From contig NZ_WKYV01000001.1 in the NCBI RefSeq assembly GCF_009677585.1, positions 67,001 through 131,000 on the forward strand: a stretch of DNA of 64,000 bases. The letters are read 5' to 3'. The position numbers and the translations under genes were made by a program. The notes under the pieces are model-generated. The model was not told where the DNA came from. It was given only the letters and a program-made list of their open reading frames with translations, and did not search any database. Shown here one piece after another: positions 38,601 through 46,186 of this stretch. The DNA is from Lactonifactor sp. BIOML-A5. GTDB lineage: Bacteria > Bacillota > Clostridia > Lachnospirales > Lachnospiraceae. Every line of letters starts with the position of its first letter. The stretch's first letter is position 1.

Positions 38601-39211
38601 CTGAACGCGTCTACTGCATCCATATCTACCAATTCTTTTAAATCTTCGTAATCCCATGTCTCGATCTTCTGGATCTCATGAGAAGTACGGAATCCGTCGA
38701 AGAAGTTGATGAACGGAACTTTTCCTTTGATTGCAGCACAGTGCGCAACCGGCGTCAAGTCCATAACTTCCTGTACGCTGGATTCACAAAGCATCGCGCA
38801 GCCCGTCTGACGGCACGCATATACGTCGGAATGATCTCCGAAGATGGATAACGCATGGCTTGCTAAAGCACGGGCAGATACGTTGAATACACCCGGAAGC
38901 TGCTCGCCGGCGATTTTATATAAGTTAGGAATCATAAGTAGCAGACCCTGAGATGCTGTATAAGTAGTTGTGAGAGCACCTGCTGCCAGAGAGCCGTGTA
39001 CAGTACCTGCCGCACCTGCTTCAGACTGCATCTCTGTTACCTGTACTTCCTGTCCGAAAATGTTCTTTCTTCCCTGTGTAGCCCATTCATCTGTAGCTTC
39101 TGCCATCACAGATGATGGTGTGATAGGATAGATAGCGGCCACGTCTGTAAATGCATAGGATGCATGTGCAGCAGCATGGTTACCATCCATAGTTTTCATC
39201 TTTCTTGCCAT
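35669..39211 (-). CDS. nifJ: Pyruvate:ferredoxin (flavodoxin) oxidoreductase
   Basis: An 1180-residue single-chain enzyme of full family length from ATG 39209-39211, chosen by AAGGAGG 10 bases upstream; an in-frame start at 39286 would lie in the leader. It converts pyruvate and CoA to acetyl-CoA and CO2 while reducing ferredoxin, the central anaerobic pyruvate step. All domains are visible: the N-terminal pyruvate/TPP-pyrimidine domain (TDVAAIYPITPSS), CoA-binding region, two [4Fe-4S] motifs (CIQCNRCAYVCP and CTGCGSCANVCP), a further conserved cysteine set near the C-terminal domain (GACAGCGETPY), and the TPP-binding segment GDGWAYDIGFGG. It stands alone between a promoter and a terminator, downstream of an Rrf2-type regulator gene. 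Confidence 0.97.
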   Translation of the reverse strand: MARKMKTMDGNHAAAHASYAFTDVAAIYPITPSSVMAEATDEWATQGRKNIFGQEVQVTEMQSEAGAAGTVHGSLAAGALTTTYTASQGLLLMIPNLYKIAGEQLPGVFNVSARALASHALSIFGDHSDVYACRQTGCAMLCESSVQEVMDLTPVAHCAAIKGKVPFINFFDGFRTSHEIQKIETWDYEDLKELVDMDAVDAFRTHALNPNHPCQRGSAQNPDIFFQAREACNPYYNALPAIVQEYMDKVNAKIGTDYKLFNYYGAEDAEHVIIAMGSACDAIEETIDYLTAAGEKVGVVKVRLYRPFCAEALINAIPDTVKQISVLDRTKEPGSLGEPLYLDVVAALKNTKFDAVPIFSGRYGLGSKDTTPAQIVAVYKNTEKKKFTIGIVDDVTNLSLETGAPLVTTPEGTINCKFWGLGADGTVGANKNSIKIIGDNTDMYAQAYFDYDSKKSGGVTMSHLRFGKKAIKSTYLIHKANFVACHNPSYVNKYNMVQELVDGGTFLLNCPWDMEGLEKHLPGQVKSFIANHGIKFYIIDGIKIGKEIGLGGRINTVLQSAFFKLANIIPEDQAIDLMKAAAKATYGRKGDKIVQMNYDAIDAGAKQVVEIQVPESWKSAADEGLAMTHAEGGRKDVVDFVNNIQSKVNAQEGNSLPVSAFTDYVDGSTPSGSSAYEKRGIAVDIPVWNPDNCIQCNRCAYVCPHAVIRPIALTEEEAANAPEGMKTLPMTGMADYKFAISISAYDCTGCGSCANVCPGKKGAKALAMENMEANAGEQVYFDYTRTLPVKEDVVAKFKENTVKGSQFKQPLLEFSGACAGCGETPYAKLITQLFGDRMYIANATGCSSIWGNSSPSTPYTVNAKGQGPAWCNSLFEDNAEFGYGMLLAQKAVRNGLKAKVEDVVANGTNEEVKAAGQAWLDSYNCGATNGTATDKLIAALEACGCEKGQEILKQKDFLAKKSQWIFGGDGWAYDIGFGGVDHVLASGQDINIMVFDTEVYSNTGGQSSKSTPTGAVAQFAAGGKEVKKKDLASIAMSYGYVYVAQIAMGADYNQTVKAIAEAEAYPGPSLIIAYAPCINHGIKKGMSKAQTEEELAVKSGYWHCFRFNPELKAEGKPAFSLDSKAPTESYQEFLDGEVRYNSLKRSNPEKAAVLFEQSEKFAKERYEYLNKLITLYGGEN

Positions 39212-39310
39212 TTGTTCTTTTCCTCCTTGAAAATTGTTCTGAACAATGTTCTTTTGGACCTGCAGATGCAGGTTTCCCGTTTGCATACTTCTACCCGAAG
39301 TCTAATCCAC

Positions 39311-39340
39311 ATTATAGCACGTTCCCATAGGAATGTCCAA
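39311..39340 (-). promoter_or_regulatory. nifJ promoter with near-palindrome in the spacer
   Basis: TTGGAC (39335-39340) and TATAAT (39311-39316) are 18 bases apart on the minus strand, giving a leader of about 95 bases. The spacer contains TTCCTATGGGAA, a 12-base near-palindrome that could be an operator; the neighbouring Rrf2 regulator is the obvious candidate. Confidence 0.65.
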
Positions 39341-39383
39341 CCCCTCAATACTGGAAACATCAATGTTTTTTGAAAAAAACAAT

Positions 39384-39785
39384 CTAGCTTTCCAGGATTT
39401 CGGCCATAGATTTGGAGCTAAGTTCGTCCATCATCAGCTGCTGAATCCTGCATAATTCTTTGTGGACCTGGCAATGCGCATGCACGGTGTCACGGGGACA
39501 GGGTTTATTGGGATCCAGGCATTCAATCATATAGAATGCGTCATCTACAGCCAAATAGAGATCCAGAAGTGTAATTTCTGCCGGAGATTTAGACAGGGCG
39601 TAGCCTCCGTTGCTGCCTCTGAAGCTTTGTACGATCCCCGCCTTTTCCAGTTTCTTAAGTATCTTATATACAAAGGCAGGGGTCAGCTCCTCCTTTCCGC
39701 AAATATCGTTCACGCAGGAACGCCCTCCAGAAGATAACGCCCGTACAATGCGAACTGCATAATCGCATTCTCTGGTTATTAACAT
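39384..39785 (-). CDS. Rrf2-family transcriptional regulator
   Basis: A 133-residue protein with the Rrf2 winged helix (MLITRECDYAVRIVRAL ... ELTPAFVYKILKKLEKAGIV) and the wing RGSNGGYALS. The C-terminal half has four Cys (ECLDPNKPC, HCQVHKELC), consistent with an Fe-S cluster as in IscR/NsrR/RsrR-type sensors. It lies directly upstream of nifJ in the same direction, about 170 bases apart including the nifJ promoter. Redox- or Fe-S-responsive control of nifJ is a reasonable inference. Confidence 0.9.
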   Translation of the reverse strand: MLITRECDYAVRIVRALSSGGRSCVNDICGKEELTPAFVYKILKKLEKAGIVQSFRGSNGGYALSKSPAEITLLDLYLAVDDAFYMIECLDPNKPCPRDTVHAHCQVHKELCRIQQLMMDELSSKSMAEILES

Positions 39786-39953
39786 TATTTTCCCACCATT
39801 CCTTTCTTTTGCATATTATTTCTATTTTACTGATTTATCATCATTCGCTCTACAGATATCATAACAATTCTGGAGAAAATATACCACTAATTTTTTCAAA
39901 AAAGACAACTAAAATATAGGAAAATTCGTAGTATATGGTAAAAAATGGTATAT

Positions 39954-41390
39954 TTATTGTACTTTTATGCCTACTTTCCGATCATATGGCTTCCTCTGCC
40001 TGGAATTCCCCGCCATGCGACCGAATCCTGTTTTACGGAATTTATTCTTTCTCTTGTCAGGAACCGCCTCTTTCAGTTCTCTGCCCTTTTCTTCCCTGAC
40101 CTCTCTGGAGAGAAAAGCTGCCGCAATATCAAGTGAAGTAATATCTTCTGTCTGCAGTTCAGAGAGATATTTTTCAATAGTATCTGTATATTTCAAATGT
40201 TGTTCACTTTTTAATATCTTATTGATCTCCCTAAATACCCGATCTGTCTTAACATCTTCAATCTCTGAAAGTTTTGGAATCTTCATGTATTTGATCTTAG
40301 CTTTTGTATAACGCATAATTTCCCTTAGCTTATACATATCTCTCGGTCCCACAAACGTATAGGAAGTTCCCGTCTTGTTCGCCCGGCCGGTCCGACCGAT
40401 TCTGTGGACATAGTACTCCAGATCCTCTGGTATATCATAATTAAACACAGCTTCTACATTATCCACATCAATTCCTCTGGCAGCAACATCTGTGGCGATG
40501 AGTATCTCGGCTTCCTGGCTCTTAAACTTTTTCATAACTCTGTCACGCTGGGCCTGGCGCATATCCCCGTGAAGACCTTCTGCGCCGTAGCCTCTGGCCA
40601 CTAATTCTTCGCTCAACTGATCTACCATCCGCTTTGTATTGCAGAAAATAATAGACAGTTTATAATTATTGAGATCAATCAAACGGGCCAGTACCTCAAT
40701 CTTGTTTTCTTTGCTCACTTCCAGATAATATTGCTGTATGGAAGGAACGGTTATTTCCTTTTTGGTCACCTGTATTTTTTCCGGATGGTTTAAATATGTC
40801 TTCGCAATACTCAATATTGCCGGGGACAGGGTTGCTGAAAAGAGTACGGTCTGACGTTCTTTGGGGACTTTCTTTAGGATCTCATCAATATCTTCCCTGA
40901 ATCCCATGTTCAGCATCTCGTCGGCCTCATCCAGAACCAGGTTCGTCAGGTGCTCCAGTTTTATGGTATGCCGCCGCATATGATCCATCAGCCTTCCTGG
41001 CGTTGCAACTATAATCTGGGGTTTCTTTTTCAGTGCGGTAATCTGCCGCTCTATATTCTGTCCTCCGTAAATAGGTACAATTCTGATGGAATTTTTATAT
41101 TTCGTAAGCTTATACAGTTCTTCTGTTGTCTGAATCACCAACTCTCTGGTAGGGCAGAGGATAAGCCCCCGTACCTCTTTCGCCTCCATATCGATGGTCT
41201 CAATGAGAGGAATCCCGAAGGCGCAGGTCTTTCCCGTACCTGTAGGTGCTTGGGCGATGACATCTTTTCCTTCCAGAATTGGCACAATACTCTGACTCTG
41301 AATGGGGGTTGCCTCCTCGAAGCCCATGTGTCTGATTGCCCGTTTCAATTCTTTTGATATCTCTAAATCATTAAATAAAATATTTTCCAT
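39954..41390 (-). CDS. DEAD-box ATP-dependent RNA helicase
   Basis: A 478-residue helicase with the Q motif (GFEEATPIQSQ), Walker A APTGTGKT, VLDEADEM, SAT, and motif VI HRIGRTGR. The C-terminal extension is basic (RKNKFRKTGFGRMAGN). It resembles the CshA/DeaD group that unwinds RNA in ribosome assembly and mRNA turnover. It is the last gene of a three-gene series with the Nudix and AEC transporter genes (12 bases after the Nudix stop). The ribosome-binding site is weak. Confidence 0.93.
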   Translation of the reverse strand: MENILFNDLEISKELKRAIRHMGFEEATPIQSQSIVPILEGKDVIAQAPTGTGKTCAFGIPLIETIDMEAKEVRGLILCPTRELVIQTTEELYKLTKYKNSIRIVPIYGGQNIERQITALKKKPQIIVATPGRLMDHMRRHTIKLEHLTNLVLDEADEMLNMGFREDIDEILKKVPKERQTVLFSATLSPAILSIAKTYLNHPEKIQVTKKEITVPSIQQYYLEVSKENKIEVLARLIDLNNYKLSIIFCNTKRMVDQLSEELVARGYGAEGLHGDMRQAQRDRVMKKFKSQEAEILIATDVAARGIDVDNVEAVFNYDIPEDLEYYVHRIGRTGRANKTGTSYTFVGPRDMYKLREIMRYTKAKIKYMKIPKLSEIEDVKTDRVFREINKILKSEQHLKYTDTIEKYLSELQTEDITSLDIAAAFLSREVREEKGRELKEAVPDKRKNKFRKTGFGRMAGNSRQRKPYDRKVGIKVQ

Positions 41391-41402
41391 ATAGGATTTT
41401 TC

Positions 41403-41981
41403 TCAACTTTCCTTTTTCTCTGCCTGTCTCAGCAGATTATTAATTTTGCTTAATACCCTGGCAAACTCCCTTGAGGTAAAACTGATATGGCTGTCTTTTC
41501 TTTTTGCCCATATCTCAAGTTCCCCGGCGTCATACCAGGCTACCGATTCTACCTCTTCTTTCTGCAGCACTAATTTCTCTGTAATCACCGGTTTCTGATA
41601 CCAGAAAATAGTATCTCTTTCATAGTCTGTAAAAGCTTTCTCTCCCGAGGTTTCCAGCCAGTCATTACTCTGGCAGAACAAATATGTCAGATCACCCGGC
41701 TGTGCTGTAATTCCCAGCTCCTCTTTCATTTCTCTCACAGCTGTCTGCACGGCGCAGTCCCCCGCATCAATATGCCCTGCACAAGCAGTATCGTAATATC
41801 CCGGGTAAGACGCTTTTGACCTGCTTCTCTTCTGAATCAGAAATTCCAGATGCCCCTCTCTGATACGTGTCACATAAACTCTTATCACTCCGTGAAGAGC
41901 CCCCGCCATATGCGCCTCATACCGTTCCATTACAACTCCGGTTTTTGAACCGTCTTCCTGTAGTATTTCCAGTTTTTCCAA
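41403..41981 (-). CDS. Nudix hydrolase (IPP-isomerase-like subgroup)
   Basis: About 192 residues from a TTG at 41979-41981, chosen because AGGAGG lies 7 bases upstream and the gene then begins 11 bases after the previous stop; ATG choices at 42002 or 42029 would overlap that gene. The Nudix box reads GHIDAGDCAVQTAVREMKEELGI in two parts (GHIDAGD, then REMKEELGI), with Asp in place of the first Glu of the consensus. Overall resemblance is to YfcD/IDI-like Nudix proteins, including the N-terminal GVIRVYV strand. The substrate cannot be named. Confidence 0.85.
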   Translation of the reverse strand: MEKLEILQEDGSKTGVVMERYEAHMAGALHGVIRVYVTRIREGHLEFLIQKRSRSKASYPGYYDTACAGHIDAGDCAVQTAVREMKEELGITAQPGDLTYLFCQSNDWLETSGEKAFTDYERDTIFWYQKPVITEKLVLQKEEVESVAWYDAGELEIWAKRKDSHISFTSREFARVLSKINNLLRQAEKKES

Positions 41982-41992
41982 TTTATTGCCTC

Positions 41993-42940
41993 CTATATCC
42001 ATCCCAGGCTTTTGCTCAGGAAAATCCATCCTGTCAGCGTAACCGAACTTAGCAGCGTTGTAGCAGCCACTATGCTGGATGTCAGCACTCCGTCATTATC
42101 CATATTCTGAGCCATTATGTAACTGCTCACTGTGGTAGGGCCTGCCAACATAATCAATATAGCCATCATTTTCTCGTATCGGAATCCCATAGCAGCCGCC
42201 AGGGGTACAAATACCATAGGCAGAGCAATGAGCTTTATAAAGGCTCCTGCTATGGTTGGCTTAATTTTTGCCATAGCCTTCTTTCCCTCAAATCCTGCCC
42301 CCATGGCCAGGAGCGCAAGAGGCGTGGCAATAGCTGCAACGCTGTCCACCGTTTTATCCACTATGGCCGGGAACTTCAGCTTAGTCAGTGAAACTATCAG
42401 CCCAATGACAATTGCCAGTATAATGGGATTTTTCAGGATTTCTGTTAAGGAATCTTTTATTTTGCTGTTTTGACTGGAGGAGTCACCATTGCCCTCAAAT
42501 GTGAGAATAATAACCGAAAAAATATTATACAGAGGGACGCAGCCAATAATCATTATGGGAGCCATCCCTGCATCACCATAAATATTTTGAATAAAGGCCA
42601 CTCCCAAGACCGCAGCACTGCTCCTGAACGAAGCCTGTACCAGTGCACCTGTAATTGTTCTGTCCTTAACCAGTTTCTTTGCCAAAACCCATATCAGGAC
42701 AATACTTACTACAGTGACCCCAGCACAGAATAAGACCATTTTGGTATCCCATTCCTCCTGAATAGAAGCTCTGGAGATATCTTTAAAAAGCAATACCGGG
42801 AGAGTTACTTTAAAGTTCAGACTGTTACAGACCTTTACAAATTCTGCTGTCAGCATTTTCTTCCTATATAATAGGTACCCCAGAACCATCACCAAAAAGA
42901 CCGGAACCGTGGCATTCAGACTGAATATAAAGTTTTCCAT
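41993..42940 (-). CDS. AEC-family (auxin efflux carrier-like) transporter
   Basis: A 315-residue membrane protein with about ten hydrophobic segments. The two-half layout of the AEC/BART superfamily is visible, with the ending GPTTVSSYIMAQNMDNDG typical of the family. Bacterial members export or import small organic acids such as malate. It leads the transporter-Nudix-helicase series and has a good promoter upstream. Confidence 0.9.
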   Translation of the reverse strand: MENFIFSLNATVPVFLVMVLGYLLYRKKMLTAEFVKVCNSLNFKVTLPVLLFKDISRASIQEEWDTKMVLFCAGVTVVSIVLIWVLAKKLVKDRTITGALVQASFRSSAAVLGVAFIQNIYGDAGMAPIMIIGCVPLYNIFSVIILTFEGNGDSSSQNSKIKDSLTEILKNPIILAIVIGLIVSLTKLKFPAIVDKTVDSVAAIATPLALLAMGAGFEGKKAMAKIKPTIAGAFIKLIALPMVFVPLAAAMGFRYEKMMAILIMLAGPTTVSSYIMAQNMDNDGVLTSSIVAATTLLSSVTLTGWIFLSKSLGWI

Positions 42941-42983
42941 GGTTTTTACACTTTCTTATTTTTTAAGCATTTGTAACGTATCT

Positions 42984-43012
42984 ATTATAGACATGTTACT
43001 GGAATTAATCAA
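42984..43012 (-). promoter_or_regulatory. Promoter of the AEC transporter series
   Basis: TTGATT (43007-43012) and TATAAT (42984-42989), 17 bases apart on the minus strand. Confidence 0.65.
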
Positions 43013-43044
43013 TAACATTTTGAAAATTAGCTGGATTGAAGTAT

Positions 43045-43205
43045 AAATTATGGTTTTGTGTATGTGAAGTTCGGGTGAAATAGTCGGCGAGCGGAGTGTC
43101 GCAGACGGACGGATATAGGAGGGAGCACCGGGGAGACAGGGCCAGGCCGACGACGCGGGATTTATCTCACCGTCCCTCCGCCACCTTATACCTTTCGACT
43201 GGAAA
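43045..43205. repeat. Intergenic repeat element, short copy
   Basis: The left end (43046-43112), running from TTTTGTGTATGTGAAG to GTCGCAGACGGACGG, is almost identical to 52837-52899. The right end, CTCACCGTCCCTCCGCCACCT (about 43169-43190), matches the right end of the second copy near 53550. The centre is short and GC-rich with no reading frame. This and the flanking promoters account for the 416-base gap between the AEC transporter and ABC-F genes. Confidence 0.75.
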
Positions 43206-43256
43206 GACTCAAACTTAGTACATTAAATCCCAAGTAAACAAATTTTCCAATAGGTC

Positions 43257-43284
43257 TTGCAAAATCATAATTTTACTGTACAAT
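43257..43284 (+). promoter_or_regulatory. Putative promoter of the ABC-F gene
   Basis: TTGCAA (43257-43262) and TACAAT (43279-43284), 16 bases apart, about 75 bases before the start codon. Confidence 0.5.
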
Positions 43285-43356
43285 AGATAAAGACTATGTA
43301 TAAAAATAGGAGTGTAACCAAATATATCCATATATTAATAAAAGCGAGGTTTTAAC

Positions 43357-44988
43357 ATGATTGCAGCAAACAATGTCACATTGCGTATCGGCAAAAAAGC
43401 CCTGTTTGAGGACGTAAATATTAAATTTACTGAGGGTAACTGTTATGGCTTAATCGGAGCCAACGGTGCCGGAAAGTCAACATTTTTGAAAATTTTGTCC
43501 GGACAGTTGGAAACAACAAAGGGTGAAATCAATATCACACCCGGTCAGCGTCTTTCCTTTTTGCAGCAGGATCACTTCAAATATGATGCGTATCCTGTTC
43601 TGGACACGGTTATTATGGGTAATGCCCGTCTGTACCAGATTATGAAGGAAAAAGAAGCCATTTACGCAAAAGAGGAGTTTACAGACGAAGACGGAATCCG
43701 TGCCAGTGAACTTGAGGGTGAATTTGCAGAGATGAACGGATGGGAGGCTGAGTCAGATGCCGCTATGCTGCTGAATGGTCTTGGCATTGATACTTCACTC
43801 CACTATTCTATAATGAAAGATCTGAACGGAAGTGAAAAGGTAAAAGTACTGTTAGCCCAGGCATTATTCGGGAATCCGGATATTCTTCTTCTGGACGAGC
43901 CTACCAACCATCTGGATTTGGATGCTATCAGCTGGCTGGAAGAATTTTTGATTAACTTTGAGAATACTGTAATTGTGGTATCCCATGACCGTTATTTTCT
44001 GAACAAAGTTTGCACTCACACTGCGGATATCGACTATGGTAAGATTCAGCTCTACGCAGGCAACTATGACTTCTGGTATGAATCCAGCCAGCTGCTGGTG
44101 AAGCAGATGAAAGAGGCGAACAAAAAGAAAGAGGAAAAGATCAAGGAACTCCAGGAGTTTATCTCCCGGTTCAGCGCCAACGCTTCAAAATCCAAGCAGG
44201 CAACCTCCAGAAAAAGAGCACTGGAAAAGATCCAGTTGGACGATATACGGCCGTCCAGCAGGAAATATCCGTATATCGACTTCCGCCCCAACCGCGAAAT
44301 TGGCAATGAAGTGCTTATGGTTGAAGGATTGAGCAAGACCATAGACGGAGTAAAGGTGCTGGATAATCTGACCTTCACCCTTGGACATAATGATAAGGTT
44401 GCCTTTGTAGGCAGTAATGAACTGGCGAAGACCACCCTGTTTCAGATTCTTATGGGTGAGACGGAGCCCGACGAGGGAACCTATAAATGGGGTGTTACCA
44501 CATCCCAGGCATATTTTCCAAAAGACAGTACTTTAGAATTTGATAACGATTTAACCATAACAGACTGGCTGACCCAGTATTCAGAAATCAAAGATGCGAC
44601 CTATGTCCGCGGCTTCCTGGGGCGTATGCTATTTCCAGGGGAAGACGGCATAAAAAAGGTAAAAGTACTTTCCGGAGGGGAGAAAGTACGATGCCTCCTA
44701 TCTAAAATGATGATCTCAGGTGCTAACGTATTACTTCTGGATGAGCCCACCAATCATTTAGACATGGAATCTATCACGGCATTAAACAATGGCCTGATCA
44801 AATTCCCCGGAGTACTCCTCTTCGCGTCCCACGATCATCAGTTTGTAGAAACAACTGCAAACCGTATTATGGAAATCGTTCCCGGCGGCGCCTTAATTGA
44901 TAAGATTACAACCTACGATGAATATCTTGCCAGTGATGAAATGGCCAGAAAACGTCAGGTATATACCATGACGGAAGAAGATAATTAA
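43357..44988 (+). CDS. ABC-F family ATPase (YkpA/YbiT-like)
   Basis: A 543-residue soluble protein with two ABC domains and no membrane segment. The first domain has GANGAGKST and LLLDEPTNHLD, but its signature is LNGSEK rather than LSGGEK. The second has a complete LSGGEK signature and LLLDEPTNHLD, but its Walker A reads GSNELAKTT (Gly to Ala before Lys). The linker is Lys/Glu-rich (about residues 245-290). ABC-F proteins act on the ribosome as translation factors or antibiotic-protection proteins; the standard housekeeping type is more likely here. The start has GCGAGG about 10 bases upstream. Confidence 0.92.
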   Translation: MIAANNVTLRIGKKALFEDVNIKFTEGNCYGLIGANGAGKSTFLKILSGQLETTKGEINITPGQRLSFLQQDHFKYDAYPVLDTVIMGNARLYQIMKEKEAIYAKEEFTDEDGIRASELEGEFAEMNGWEAESDAAMLLNGLGIDTSLHYSIMKDLNGSEKVKVLLAQALFGNPDILLLDEPTNHLDLDAISWLEEFLINFENTVIVVSHDRYFLNKVCTHTADIDYGKIQLYAGNYDFWYESSQLLVKQMKEANKKKEEKIKELQEFISRFSANASKSKQATSRKRALEKIQLDDIRPSSRKYPYIDFRPNREIGNEVLMVEGLSKTIDGVKVLDNLTFTLGHNDKVAFVGSNELAKTTLFQILMGETEPDEGTYKWGVTTSQAYFPKDSTLEFDNDLTITDWLTQYSEIKDATYVRGFLGRMLFPGEDGIKKVKVLSGGEKVRCLLSKMMISGANVLLLDEPTNHLDMESITALNNGLIKFPGVLLFASHDHQFVETTANRIMEIVPGGALIDKITTYDEYLASDEMARKRQVYTMTEEDN

Positions 44989-45038
44989 GTTTTATTCATT
45001 GGGGACAGGGCAGAACCATTTTGGGACACCCCGATCTC

Positions 45039-45080
45039 AAAAGGGGACGTGTTCTTTTTAGAAAGAACACGTCCCCTTTT
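45039..45080. terminator. Long perfect hairpin, bidirectional terminator between ABC-F and metA
   Basis: AAAAGGGGACGTGTTCTTT and its exact complement are separated by about five bases, with A- and T-runs at the outer ends. It can terminate the convergent ABC-F and metA genes. The GGGGACGTGTTCT sequence also resembles REP-like dispersed hairpins, with a partial relative (GGGGACAGGGCAGAAC) at 45001. Confidence 0.8.
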
Positions 45081-45085
45081 GCACC

Positions 45086-46006
45086 CTAAAACGGCGTCCC
45101 ATCCAAGTCATACGGCGTCGTCTGATACACGTAATAATTCAACCAGTTCGTATAAAGATTATTGGCATGCGCCCTCCACATAAGAAGGGGCCGATCCTCC
45201 GAATTGTCATTGCTGTAGTAATTCTTAGGAATCTGAATATCCAGTCCTTTATTCAGATCTCTTTTATACTCACCATCCAGGGTCACCCTGTCATATTCCG
45301 GGTGTCCCATTACGTATATCTGTCTTCCTTCTTTAGCCATTCCCAGGAAAAAGCCGGCCTCCTCGGATTCTGCCAGTATAGTAATATCCTTACAAGCCTT
45401 GATATCCTCTAACGGTACCTCTGTATGACGGGAATGGGGAGCTAAAAAAGCATCGTCAAAGCCTCTCACCAGAGGGATTTTCCGGTTCATCACCTTATGC
45501 CAGAAGAGTCCGAACATCTTCTCAGAGAGTACCTTTTTCTTCAGCCCATAGTGATAGTACAAACCAGCCTGCGCCGCCCAGCAGAGATAAATGGTAGACG
45601 TTACATGCTTTTCTGTCCAGTCCATAATTTCTGTCAGCTCTTCCCAGTAATCCACTTCTTCAAACTCTATTAATTCCACAGGTGCACCTGTTATGATCAT
45701 ACCGTCAAACTTATTATTTTTCAGGTCCTCAAAGTGAAGATAGAATTTGTTCAGATGGCTGGTAGATGTGTTTTTAGACTCGTGACTGCTCATGGTCATA
45801 AATGAGACATCTACCTGAAGGGGCGTATTAGAAAGGGAACGCAGCAGCTGCAGTTCCGTCTCCTCTTTTAAAGGCATAAGGTTCAGAATTAATATCTGAA
45901 TGGGACGTATGTCCTGATGGATGGCACGGTTTTCGTCCATCACAAATATATTCTCTTTCTCCAGTATCTCCTTTGCAGGCAAATCTCCCTGTACTTTAAT
46001 CGGCAT
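45086..46006 (-). CDS. metA: Homoserine O-acetyltransferase (MetA family)
   Basis: A 306-residue enzyme from ATG 46004-46006, which has AGGTGG 8 bases upstream. It acylates homoserine in the methionine pathway. The catalytic Cys lies in IYLCWAAQAG (about residue 142). His and Glu of the triad are in the C-terminal half (MGHPEYD). Residue 111 is Glu (ITGAPVELIEFEEVDYW); in this family Glu at that position goes with acetyl-CoA and Gly with succinyl-CoA, so acetyl transfer is predicted. It is a single gene between a promoter and a terminator; no S-box or T-box leader is seen. Confidence 0.95.
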   Translation of the reverse strand: MPIKVQGDLPAKEILEKENIFVMDENRAIHQDIRPIQILILNLMPLKEETELQLLRSLSNTPLQVDVSFMTMSSHESKNTSTSHLNKFYLHFEDLKNNKFDGMIITGAPVELIEFEEVDYWEELTEIMDWTEKHVTSTIYLCWAAQAGLYYHYGLKKKVLSEKMFGLFWHKVMNRKIPLVRGFDDAFLAPHSRHTEVPLEDIKACKDITILAESEEAGFFLGMAKEGRQIYVMGHPEYDRVTLDGEYKRDLNKGLDIQIPKNYYSNDNSEDRPLLMWRAHANNLYTNWLNYYVYQTTPYDLDGTPF

Positions 46007-46041
46007 ACCGTATTCCACCTACCTTTTTTATTTAATAACTC

Positions 46042-46070
46042 ATTATAGCATAGAACAGGAAATGTGGAAA
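46042..46070 (-). promoter_or_regulatory. Putative metA promoter
   Basis: TATAAT (46042-46047) with TTTCCA (46065-46070) 17 bases upstream on the minus strand, about 35 bases before the start codon. Confidence 0.5.
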
Positions 46071-46186
46071 AGAATTATTTTCTGTACATTTGTTGTTTCT
46101 ACACGGACACTATCACGGTCTGCTCCGCACACAGTAACACAATTTGCTAGTCTGTGGCATATGACAGGAACCACACATGGCCTGTT

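Noticed and set aside
43046..43210. A small structured RNA gene or tRNA-like element
   Set aside because: No cloverleaf or known RNA core is visible; the sequence is better explained as the short copy of the repeat seen at 52.8-53.6 kb.
46019..46186. Possible SAM riboswitch or T-box upstream of metA
   Set aside because: Only a promoter about 35 bases from the start codon is present; no S-box or T-box elements fit in the short leader.
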